A stretch of DNA of 64,000 bases, from contig NC_084798.1 in assembly GCF_963169125.1 (NCBI RefSeq), positions 200,813,481 through 200,877,480 on the forward strand. The letters are read 5' to 3'. The notes beneath the pieces are model-generated. The model saw nothing but the letters and a program-made list of their open reading frames with translations, did not search any database and was not told the DNA's origin. Positions 33,457-44,190 of the stretch are shown here, in pieces; position 1 is the first letter of the stretch, and every line of letters begins with the position of its first letter. The translations under genes were made by a program, and so were the position numbers. The DNA is from Humulus lupulus (taxonomy: Eukaryota; Streptophyta; Magnoliopsida; Rosales; Cannabaceae).

Positions 33457-35621
33457 TGTAACGCCCTGGATAGCCAGGACCGCTACACTGTGTGTTTATA
33501 AAGTGCCAGACTCGCTAATCAAGTCATTAAAGTAAAAACGTGTTATTGAAATAGTAGAGGAACTAGGGTTAAAAGCGTTTTGGTCTCAAAAGATACATTT
33601 TCATTGCTAAACATTGTTTATGTACATGGGATCCCAAAAATGACAGTTTAAAAGCCATACTACAAAAGTTACAAAGTTTATATACATTAACATCCATACT
33701 AAGGCAAAATGAGCAGTTAGGTGATCTCCGTCCTGACACACTCCTCGATCGTGGTGATCGAACGGCTGGCTATGTACATTTCACTTCGGAGCTCTCCACC
33801 TCAGGACTGGTCCAGCTTGCTCTTGTCTTTACCTGCACCACGTAGCACCCGTGAGCCAAGGCCCAGCAAGAACACATATCAACAATAGAACATGCACATT
33901 TAGCTGTCAAGTCAATCTCACATATGGCATCTCATAAACTTCAAGCATATCAATAGTCAAGTATTTCATATACAAAGCATATCAGCTCATATAACACAAT
34001 GCACAAATGATAACCAGGGCTAGCGCTCACAAGCCGCTCCCTCTGTTATCCTTTCGTTTCTGGCTCCCAGTGGCCAATTCGCGTCCCATGCGCTAAATTC
34101 ATGAACGGTACTCTTAGACCGCTTACACGTGTCCCTTGGCGTAATACCAACGATGACACAAAACAAACCTCGAGAGCACTTAGTCCCATCACATTCATAC
34201 ATTCGGGTGCAGCGTTCTTACCTTTCAATTTACTGATTTCCGATGCCACGTAGCCACAAGCACGGTCCTCTACCCCGAGCCTCTCCAAATTCCTAATCAA
34301 AACACAAATATAATATTCTTTGTCATTAACCAATCCAAGACTACCTCCCCGGTACCTAATCCACACTCTCGAAACCCCCAAAACCTTAGAATAACACCCC
34401 GGAGGCATCCCCCAAACCCCCAGAGCAAAGACCAAAAATTGCAAAATTTAACTCCCTGAAATTTGCCTTGTGCCGCGGCACCACATTCCTTGTGCCGCGG
34501 CACCCTCCTCCAGAGACCCCTAGGCCGCGGCAAGCAAAAGCCGTGCCGCGGCACACCATCGCAGACCCAGATTTCTGGGTTTCCCTTCGCGTTTTTCCCA
34601 AGCCTAACTCACTCCAAATCATCCCAACTTCGTACCCAAGCCCCAAAACCTGTTTGAAACCCCACATAGACCAACCAACAACTTATAAACACTATAACCC
34701 AACTCATCTACACATTTATCCACAGAATTCACACCTAAATTCAGACTCTAACACTTAAACTGAAAGTTAAGAAAAGCACAAACCAGTCCCCTAATTCCTT
34801 AAACCATAACAGCCATGAAATTGCAAATACACTTAATACCCTTACCTTTATCAGAAATTCGACTTGAGCTTCCTCCAATCCAAGCTTGAGCTAAGTTCCA
34901 CCTTAACAAACCAGCTGAATCCCACACAAGAAAAACCATGGCTATTTCTCAATTCTTTTCAAAAACCAAATTCAAAACTTAACAAAACAGAGATCAATCC
35001 CTTACCTCAGTATAAACCTTGATATAAGCTTGATTCCACACCCCTTAAGCCCTTCTTTAGCCTCAAAGAATTCAGTTCAGCTCCTATCCCACCTTGCTTC
35101 CTAGGTTCTTGATTTCCCCCTTTCCTTCTTGCCCTTTCTAGCCTTCCTAAAGCTTAACTTCAGTTATACTTTGCATAAACAAATCGTACCTAACTTTTTC
35201 CTTCAGCCAAAGACTCTATAACTCTGCCAAAAGACCTTCTTAACCCTCCATTAATATCACTTACTAACTAAACCTCAAGGGCTTATTTGTCCTTTCCCTA
35301 ACTTTACAATTCTACCACTTTCCTTGTAATACTTGTTACTTTCTAAGGTTACTAATGGTTACACAGGTTACCAAGTCACCAGTTACATTTATCTAGTTTC
35401 CTAGGACCGTCTTGGCATGTGCATCACGTTTGTTTCACAGCACCCACACAATACAATTCACATATCATTATTATCACATAATATAATTCACATAGTCATA
35501 GAACATGCTTAAAATCATAATCATACATCTTAATCATAATAATCACACATAATTCCCATCATGCCCTCCCGGCACACTAATCAAGGCCCTTAAGCCTTAT
35601 TAGTAAATTTGGGTCGTTACA
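33457..35621 (-). repeat. 3' LTR of the Tekay element
   Basis: 2165 bp, reading minus from tgtaacgaccc to ggcgttaca. Reading frames inside it are shadows. A cluster of four CCGCGG palindromes lies at about 34472-34553. The same length as its partner, with no indels seen by eye. Confidence 0.95.
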
Positions 35622-35657
35622 ACTATCCCCTCCTAATAAGAATTTCGTCCTCGAAAT

Positions 35658-38600
35658 TTACCTGAACAACTCCGGATACTGATCTCGCATAGCTGTCTCA
35701 TGCTCCCAGGTCGCCTCCTCGACCTTGCTGTTTCTCCACAGCACCTTAACCAAAGGAATTGTCTTATTTCGCAACACCTTGTCTTTCCGATCCAAGATCT
35801 GATCTGGTCGCTCATCATAAGCCAAATCTGCCTGTAACTCCAAATCTTCATGCCTCAATACATGAGTCACATCTGAAACATACTTCCGAAGCATAGAGAC
35901 ATGAAACACATCATGAACTCCAGACAACGATGGCGGCAAGGCTAACCTGTAAGCCACCTGACCAATCCTTTCCAGGATCTCAAATGGTCCAATGAATCTA
36001 GGGCTCAACTTGCCTTTCTTACCAAACCTCCTCACCCTTCGCAGAGGTGAAACTCGAAGGAAGACGTGATCACCAACCTGAAACTCCACATCCCTACGCT
36101 TAGGATCAGCGTAACTTTTCTGCCTGCTCTGAGATGCGAGCATCCTAGCTCGGACCTTCTCTATGGCCTCACTCGTCTTCTGGACCATGTCCGGTCCCAA
36201 GTATCTCCTCTCACCCATCTCGTCCCAATGGATGGGCGATCTACACTTCCTCCCATACAACATTTCATAGGGAGCCACTCCAATCGTTGACTGGTAACTA
36301 TTATTATACGAGAACTCAATCAACGGAAGGTACTTACTCCAAGAACCCTCAAAGTCAATCACACAAGCTCTGAGCATATCCTCCAGTATCTGGATCGTCC
36401 TCTCAGACTGTCCGTCAGTCTGAGGATGAAAAGTTGTACTGAACTTCAACTGAGTTCCCAAAGCTTTCTGCAAACCTCCCCAAAACTTGGAAGTGAAGAT
36501 AGGATCCCGGTCTGACACAATAGACTTAGGAACCCCATGGAGACGTACGATCTATTTCACGTACAACTCAGCGTACTGATCTATAGTATAAGTTGACCTC
36601 ACTGGAAGGAAATGGGCTGACTTGGTATATCTATCCACTATCACCCATATTGAGTCATAAAACCCCACTGTTCTGGGTAGACCTCCTACGAAATCCATAG
36701 TAATATCCTCCCATTTCCACTCAGGAATACCCAAAGGCTGAAGCAACCCTGCTGGTCGCTGATGCTCAGCTTTCACCTGTTGACAGGTTAAGCATTTAGC
36801 AACGTACTCTACCACATCCCTCTTCATCCCGGGCCACCAATACAAAGTCCGTAGATCCTGATACATCTTTGTGGTACCCGGATGAAGTGAGTACGGCGTC
36901 GTATGAGACTCATCTAGTATCTCTCGTCTGATCCCCTCGTCAGCTGGAACACAAACTCGTCCCTGATACCGTAATAAACCAATCTCTGAAACAGAATAGT
37001 CCTTAGCTGTTCCTGCTAAGACATCCTCTCTAACCCTCTGTAACTGAGCGTCTGTCAACTGCCCCTCTCTGATCCGCTCTAGCAGGGTCGACTGTAGAGT
37101 AATATTAGCCAATCGGCCCACAACCAATTCTATTCCCGCTCTAACCATCTCATCTGCTAACTCCCTTGAGATCTGAACAGAGCTGTACAACTGACCTGGA
37201 CCTCTCCGGCTCAATGCATCAGCCACCACATTGGCTTTTCCTGGATGGTAAAGAATATCACAATCATAATCTTTCACCAGCTCTAGCCAACGTCTCTGTC
37301 TCATATTCAGGTCCCTCTGTGTAAAGAAATATTTCAAGCTCTTATGGTCAGTATACACTTCGCACTTCTCCCCATAAAGATAATGCCGCCAGATCTTCAG
37401 TGCAAAGACCACTGCTGCCAGCTCTAGGTCATGAGTAGGATACCGCTGTTCATACTCCTTCAGCTGTCGTGATGCATAAGCTATCACCTTCTCATTCTGC
37501 ATCAGCACGCAGCCTAAACCCAACCTCGACGCATCACAATAAACAACAAACTTCCCTTCTCCTGAAGGCAAACTCAACACTGGTGCAGTAATAAGTCATC
37601 TCTTCAACTCCTGGAAACTACCCTCACACTTGTCTGACCAAATAAACTTTAAATTCTTTCTTGTCAATTCTGTCATCGGTGCTGCTATCTTCGAGAAGCC
37701 CTCTACAAACCGCCTGTAGTAGCCTGCCAAACCAAGAAAACTCCGCACTTCTGAGGCGTTCCTTGGCCTCGGCCAATCCCTAACTGCCTCTATCTTAGAC
37801 GGATCTACCTTAATCCCATCTGCACCTACAATGTGTCCAAGGAATGTCACTTCAGGTAACCAGAACTCGCACTTCTTAAACTTAGCATATAACTGATGCT
37901 CCCTCAACCTCTGAAGAACCAAACGAAGATGAAACTCGTGCTCCGCCTCTGAACTGGAGTACACTAGAATGTCATCGATGAAGACTATAACAAACTGATC
38001 TAAAAAGTCCTTGAATACTCTGTTCATTAAATCCATAAAGGCTGCTGGGGCATTGGTCAAACCAAAAGACATGACCAAGAACTCATAATGCCCATAACGC
38101 GTCCGAAAAGCTTTCTTAGGTATGTCCTCATCCTTGATCCTCAGCTGGTGATAACCAGATCGAAGATCAATCTTTGAGAACACCATCTTACCCTGCAACT
38201 GATCGAACAGGTCATCAATCCTCGGTAGGGGATACTTATTCTTAATAGTTAACTTGTTCAATTCCCGATAGTCAATACACATTCTCAGAGTCCCGTCCTT
38301 CTTCTTAACAAATAGAACTGGAGCACCCCACGGCGAATAGCTAGGTCTGATGAACCCTATATCCAGAAGTTTCTGTAGTTGTATCTTTAACTCTTTCAAT
38401 TCCGCTGGTGCCATCCTATATGGTGCCCTCGACACTGGCTCTGTCCCCTGTGCCAACTCAATAACAAACTCAATCTCCCTACGCGGCGGTAACCCAGGCA
38501 AATCCTCAGGGAACACATCTAAAAACTCACAAACCAGTCTGGTCTCCTCCGGTCCAACTGATGAAACTTTGGTGGTATCCACCACACTAGCCAAGAAGCC

Positions 38601-40193
38601 TATACATCCACCCTGTAACAAATCTCTGGCTTTCAACGCAGATATCCTGGGTACTCGGGGTCCACACACCGCTCCCACAAAAACAAAGGGATCCTCACCC
38701 TCTGGCTCAAAAGTCACCATTTTCTTTCTACAGTCAATGGTAGCTCCATACCTAATAAGCCAATCCATACCTAAGATCATGTCAAAGTCCTCCATACTCA
38801 ACTCAATCAAGTCCACTGACAACTCTCTACCATCAACTAACACTGGCAGTGCCCTAACCCATCTCCTAGACACCACCAGCTCTCCCATAGGCAAAATTGT
38901 CCCAAACCCTGAAGCTCTAATCTCACTAGGTCTACACAATCTATCAATCACCCTATCAGAAACAAATGAATGCGTAGCACCAGAATCAATCAAAACAATA
39001 AAGGAAGTGCCAGCACTAGAAAGCTGACCTGTCACTACCGAGGGGCTAGCCTCGGCCTCTGCCTGCGTCAAAGTGAACACTCGAGCTGGAGTCAAGCTGT
39101 CCACTTTTCCTGCCTCGCCCTTCTTCACTGTTGGGCAATCTTTCCTGAGGTGTCCCACCACCCCGCATACATAACAGGCCTTAGCCTGACACTCGCCCAA
39201 ATGGCATCTCCTGCACCTCGGGCATTCTGGGTAAGTCCTCCACGATTCACCGCCTCCCCGTCGACCACCCTGAGTACCCCGACCTTCTCTATCAAACCTA
39301 GGAGCAAATGGGGCTTCTGGAGTCTTTCTCTTCAAATCACTAACACCTCCACCTCTACTAGAACCAGAGTACGGAGGCACCGGTCTACGGCCCTCCCTTC
39401 TTGCTGCATTATCACTCCAAATTCTATTCTCTGCTTCCTCAGCAGTCAAAGCCCTTTCCACAGCCTGGGCATAGGTAGTCACTCCAGGGACTATGGTAAT
39501 CCTCACATCTCGAGATACCATAACATTCAATCCTCTAACAAATCTGTCTAGCCTGGCCGCATCGGTAGGCACAAGATCCGGTGCAAACTTTGCAAGTCTA
39601 TCAAATTTCAAGGCATACTCCGTAACAGTCATACTGCCCTGAACGAGGCCCACAAACTCATTCACCTTTGCTGCCCTGATGGAAATGTTATAGTACTTCT
39701 GGTTAAACAAATCTTTAAACTCTTCCCAAGTCATCGTGGCAACATTTCTGGTCTGCGATACCACCTCCCACCAGATTAGGGCATCCTCTCTCAACATATA
39801 AGTGGCGCAGGCCACCCTATCATGCCCTTCTACTTTCATAAAATCAAGTGTGGTGGTAATCAAGGTCATCCACTGCTCAGCTTTTAGTGGATCTGGCCCA
39901 CCCTCAAAGATCGGGGGCTGCTGCTTCCTGAACCGCTCATACAACGGTTCCATTTTATTACCAACCTCAACAGGCTGTACCACAGGTACCAGCGCCGGTG
40001 GCCCAGCTGGGGCAACACTCCCAGATGGAGCCTGCTGCAGCATTCTGATCAACTCATCTTGGCTCTGAAGCCTAGCTTGCATTTCTGCCATTAACTGTTG
40101 CCAGTTCTCAGGGACTGGCGGAGGGGTTGGGCCCTGATCATCCTCTCTAGCCCCAGACCTGCCGGCTTGTCATGTTGATTTCCTTGAACGCAT
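35658..40193 (-). pseudogene. gag-pol: Tekay gag-pol polyprotein with three in-frame stops
   Basis: One frame from an ATG at 40193 to the stop at 35658, interrupted by TGA 40172-40170, TGA 37598-37596 and TAG 36554-36552. Gag domain is at about 39990-39550 ([16 protein letters not shown]...). Zinc knuckle [14 protein letters not shown] is near 39170. Protease is [16 protein letters not shown] has [20 protein letters not shown] and [13 protein letters not shown]. RNaseH has [12 protein letters not shown]. Integrase has an HHCC region (H...H...C.TC), [21 protein letters not shown] and [16 protein letters not shown] chromodomain-like end carries EEATWEHE. Two of the three stops replace likely Arg codons (CGA to TGA). 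The copy is therefore young but not autonomous. Confidence 0.92.
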
Positions 40194-40565
40194 AGCTATT
40201 CAAGTCAATCTGCAAACAACGACTCGGCAATTAGGCTAAGATGACAGGGTAATAATCTCTCCATAATCCACCACCAAAACTCCAATCATACATAAGCAAG
40301 CAAGTATAACAATTTATCCAGATATTCATCCACATACACAACAATGCTAATAAGCACGCCTCAATAACATCATGCAATAGTCAAGGGCCAGGCCCTATCA
40401 GAATCTAATGCTCCCTATTCATCAGACAGATATCAACATTCATATCTCACTCAAATCATTTAAACACATAATCATGCATATACAATTACCAAACCCTGAG
40501 TTGAGCTTGTCTCCCGCAGCGAATGTACATACCCAGCCAGTCTTCAGGACCCATAAACCTAGGAC

Positions 40566-40577
40566 GCTCTGATACCA
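40566..40577 (-). other. Primer binding site (initiator-Met tRNA)
   Basis: Reads TGGTATCAGAGC on the minus strand, three bases after the 5' LTR end. This is the standard complement of the 3' end of plant initiator methionine tRNA. Confidence 0.9.
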
Positions 40578-40580
40578 AGT

Positions 40581-42745
40581 TGTAACGCCCTGGATAGCCA
40601 GGACCGCTACACTGTGTGTTTATAAAGTGCCAGACTCGCTAATCAAGTCATTAAAGTAAAAACGTGTTATTGAAATAGTAGAGGAACTAGGGTTAAAAGC
40701 GTTTTGGTCTCAAAAGATACATTTTCATTGCTAAACATTGTTTATGTACATGGGATCCCAAAAATGACAGTTTAAAAGCCATACTACAAAAGTTACAAAG
40801 TTTATATACATTAACAGCCATACTAAGGCAAAATGAGCAGTTAGGTGATCTCCGTCCTGACACACTCCTCGATCGTGGTGATCGAACGGCTGGCTATGTA
40901 CATTTCACTTCGGAGCTCTCCACCTCAGGACTGGTCCAGCTTGCTCTTGTCTTTACCTGCACCACGTAGCACCCGTGAGCCAAGGCCCAGCAAGAACACA
41001 TATCAACAATAGAACATGCACATTTAGCTGTCAAGTCAATCTCACATATGGCATCTCATAAACTTCAAGCATATCAATAGTCAAGTATTTCATATACAAA
41101 GCATATCAGCTCATATCACACAATGCACAAATGATAACCAGGGCTAGCGCTCACAAGTCGCTCCCTCTGTTATCCTTTCGTTTCTGGCTCCCAGTGGCCA
41201 ATTCGCGTCCCATGCGCTAAATTCATGAACGGTACTCTTAGACCGCTTACACGTGTCCCTTGGCGTAATACCAACGATGACACAAAACAAACCTCGGGAG
41301 CACTTAGTCCCATCACATTCATACATTCGAGTGCAGCGTTCTTACCTTTCAATTTACTGATCTCCGATGCCACGTAGCCACAAGCACGGTCCTCTACCCC
41401 GAGCCTCTCCAAATTCCTAATCAAAACACAAATATAATATTCTTTGTCATTAACCAATCCAAGACTACCTCCCCGGTACCTAATCCACACTCTCGAAACC
41501 CCCAAAACCTTAGAATAACACCCCGGAGGCATCCCCCGAACCCCCAGAGCAAAGACCAAAAATTGCAAAATTTAATTCCCTGAAATTTGCCTTGTGCCGC
41601 GGCACCACATTCCTTGTGCCGCGGCACCCTCCTCCAGAGACCCCTAGGCCGCGGCAAGCAAAAGCCGTGCCGCGGCACACCATCGCAGACCCAGATTTCT
41701 GGGTTTCCCTTCGCGTTTTTCCCAAGCCTAACTCACTCCAAATCATCCCAACTTCGTACCCAAGCCCCAAAACCTGTTTGAAACCCCACATAGACCAACC
41801 AACAACTTATAAACACTATAACCCAACTCATCTACACATTTATCCACAGAATTCACACCTAAATTCAGACTCTAACACTTAAACTGAAAGTTAAGAAAAG
41901 CACAAACCAGTCCCCTAATTCCTTAAACCATAACAGCCATGAAATTGCAAATACACTTAATACCCTTACCTTTATCAGAAATTCGACTTGAGCTTCCTCC
42001 AATCCAAGCTTGAGCTAAGTTCCACCTTAACAAACCAGCTGAATCCCACACAAGAAAAACCATGGCTATTTCTCAATTCTTTTCAAAAACCAAATTCAAA
42101 ACTTAACAAAACAGAGATCAATCCCTTACCTCAGTATAAACCTTGATATAAGCTTGATTCCACACCCCTTAAGCCCTTCTTTAGCCTCAAAGAATTCAGT
42201 TCAGCTCCTATCCCACCTTGCTTCCTAGGTTCTTGATTTCCCCCTTTCCTTCTTGCCCTTTCTAGCCTTCCAAAAGCTTAACTTCAGTTATACTTTGCAT
42301 AAACAAATCGTACCTAACTTTTTCCTTCAGCCAAAGACTCTATAACGCTGCCAAAAGACCTTCTTAACCCTCCATTAATATCACTTACTAACTAAACCTC
42401 AAGGGCTTATTTGTCCTTTCCCTAACTTTACAATTCTACCACTTTCCTTGTAATACTTGTTACTTTCTAAGGTTACTAATGGTTACACAGGTTACCAAGT
42501 CACCAGTTACCTTTATCTAGTTTCCTAGGACCGTCTTGGCACGTGCATCACGTTTGTTTCACAGCACCCACACAATACAATTCACATATCATTATTATCA
42601 CATAATATAATTCACATAGTCATATAACATGCTTAAAATCATAATCATACATCTTAATCATAATAATCACACATAATTCCCATCATGCCCTCCCGGCACA
42701 CTAATCAAGGCCCTTAAGCCTTATTAGTAAATTTGGGTCGTTACA
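40581..42745 (-). repeat. 5' LTR of the Tekay element
   Basis: 2165 bp, about 99.4% identical by eye to the copy at 33457-35621. It carries the same CCGCGG cluster at about 41595-41677. Confidence 0.95.
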
Positions 42746-42954
42746 ACTAGCATGTTGATTCCTCTTTCCTGATATCAAATTAATAAATGTTTTTAGGTCA
42801 GGAATCATATGTCTACAAAATTATTAACTCTAAAGAAACTGAAACAACAAACCTCCATGCTATCCATGATTTCACTTATGCTTGGTCCTCCACGTGAAAC
42901 TCCTAACAAGCTTCCACCGGATAGGTGAACGTTTTGGACCACTTTTCGGGTTAG
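42746..42954 (-). pseudogene. Captured phosphofructokinase exons (5' group)
   Basis: Exon 42954-42853 with borders tatcag and gtttgt encodes LTRKVVQNVHLSGGSLLGVS and RGGPSISEIMDSME. The next exon starts at 42768 (ERGINML) and is cut after eight codons by the Tekay insertion, resuming at 33456 as FVLGGN. Together they match the ATP-binding N-domain of plant phosphofructokinases (GVSRGG and the GGNGTH region, here GGNRTH, with Arg in place of the conserved Gly). The piece is collinear with 32390-33456. Confidence 0.9.
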
Positions 42955-42979
42955 CTGATAATCACAATCCAACAAAAAA

Positions 42980-43660
42980 AACAAAGTAGAAAACTTAAGA
43001 ATCAAAATACCAAAAGGGGTTTGGGAAATTTTGAGAGATGAGCAGGTAAAGTGAAACATATATATATTTAGAGAGAGAGAGCGAGAGGGAGGGAGGGAGG
43101 GAGACGAAGATGGGGGTTGAATCGGGTGATGGTCTAGGTCTGGTGGTGAGGACGTGTTTGGGAGGGCAGAATCTCTTAAACGTTGGCTGTAGAGAGGACC
43201 TCGTCGACCTCCCTGCCGCACGCCCAAAGCCGTGAGCCCCCACCATCCTGCCGCACACCTGCAACAAACAGAGCAAGTGCGAATGAGAGAGTGTATACGT
43301 GAAAGAAAGAGTGAGCAACAGAGAAAGAGAAAGAGAGCCGCCTCGAGCTGTCGGAGGGTTACGACTTCCCGTGAAGATGGTGGTGGCACTGCCTTCCCGT
43401 GGCTGAGCGTGATGGTGGCGCTGCCTTCCTGTCGCGCATTGGAGGGAAGAGAAGTGGAAATTGGCTAACCCTAAAGCGTTAAAAGGGCCTTTCTTTTTCT
43501 TTTTGTTTTTGATGAGAGCTGATGAGAATATTTTGTGTTTGTTTTTGTTTTGTTTTTCTTTTCCGTCCATTTTAACTTTACCCAGCCATTACTTTTTGTT
43601 TCCCTCCATTTTAACTTTATAGTTTTCTAACTTTTTAGTTTACCTATTATAATACTTTTC
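42980..43660 (-). promoter_or_regulatory. Leader/promoter-like region of the gene-capturing element
   Basis: Minus-strand sequence inward from the right end is first AT-rich, then GC- and CT-rich. It contains a pyrimidine tract ending tttgttgcag near 43262, a good splice acceptor. A GA-type simple repeat lies at about 43066-43105. In position and texture it matches the leader-like zone of the related element (15230-15640). It could drive a chimeric transcript through the captured exons. No protein domain was recognised in the long minus frame at 42995-43570. Confidence 0.4.
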
Positions 43661-43711
43661 CAATCAGCTTATAATAATGTGTTATAGAAAGAGGTATTTG
43701 GTGTAGTGTTA

Positions 43712-44190
43712 TTATCTCCCTAACCGTGTTATTAGAGAGGATATGGTTCCCTCTGATTTGTCGCCTATTTTGATGGCAGATATTTCCCCGTAATGAAGAG
43801 TATCATTTCATTCAAAAAAAGTTATATAAATATATATTCATATAATTAAATAATAACAGTATTATAAATACATTATGTATAGGTGTCGTATATACAAAGA
43901 GTGTCACTACGTGTAACAACATAAGAAAGTAAAAAAACAATCCTATCAATGAGGTGTAGTGCTTTGAAGAATGTCATGATCAAATATTTTGTACCTCGAA
44001 TAGGGAAAAGTAGGACAATTTGTGATTTAAGAAGTTCTCATTTTTTTTTGAAACTATAGACAATATTTTTGGTTTAATCTTTTGTTAAATATGTTTATGC
44101 AATTTTTTAATAATATATGACATTGCTTATTTATTTAAAATTTATATGTCAATTAAAAAACATACTAAAAATAAATCAATACATTTTATA
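43712..44190. repeat. Helitron-like repeat, left part, and flanking AT-rich DNA
   Basis: 44043-44190 is an interrupted copy of a repeat found uninterrupted at about 54005-54215 and, inverted, at 46868-46950. It starts near actatagacaat. Its missing right end (aaactaagcaaacatgcatt through cctagt) resumes at 46093-46140. The intervening DNA is a MULE-like element. Confidence 0.4.

Larger units (their letters stand above)
33457..42745 (-). mobile_element. Complete Ty3/gypsy Tekay-type chromovirus (9.3 kb)
   Basis: Two 2165-bp LTRs (33457-35621 and 40581-42745) enclose gag-pol on the minus strand. The primer site complementary to initiator-Met tRNA is at 40566-40577 (TGGTATCAGAGC on the minus strand). 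A purine tract lies next to 35622. I count about 13 substitutions between LTRs, so it is recent. It is inserted in a captured phosphofructokinase exon. The flanking pentamers are aaaag (33452-33456) and actag (42746-42750), which agree at three of five positions. The RT motif FIDDILVYS and the C-terminal chromodomain-like segment place it in the Tekay/Del group. Confidence 0.95.
25206..43708 (-). mobile_element. Large CACTA-type gene-capturing element (Pack-CACTA), with a nested Tekay element
   Basis: Left end CATTACAAGAAAAACTGG (one change from CACTA); right end is the complement of CACTACACCAAATACC. The trinucleotide TTA flanks both ends (25203-25205, 43709-43711), the 3-bp duplication expected of CACTA elements. 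Copies of ataacac/gtgttat crowd both subterminal zones (25220-25640 and 43660-43700). Without the nested retrotransposon it is about 9.2 kb. It holds exon fragments of phosphofructokinase, a synaptotagmin-like protein, pyruvate kinase and an NPGR-like protein, all minus strand, and no visible transposase. It shares ends with the element at 15067-21524. Confidence 0.8.

Noticed and set aside
34020..34758. Several frames of 60-130 codons in the Tekay LTR, repeated at 41144-41882
   Set aside because: They occur in both LTRs, overlap on both strands and show no domain; they are shadows of LTR sequence.
42805..43570. Long minus-strand frames of about 190 codons
   Set aside because: One merely runs through the phosphofructokinase exon and its introns; the other is CT-rich leader-like DNA with low-complexity tracts. 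No domain beyond the captured exon.
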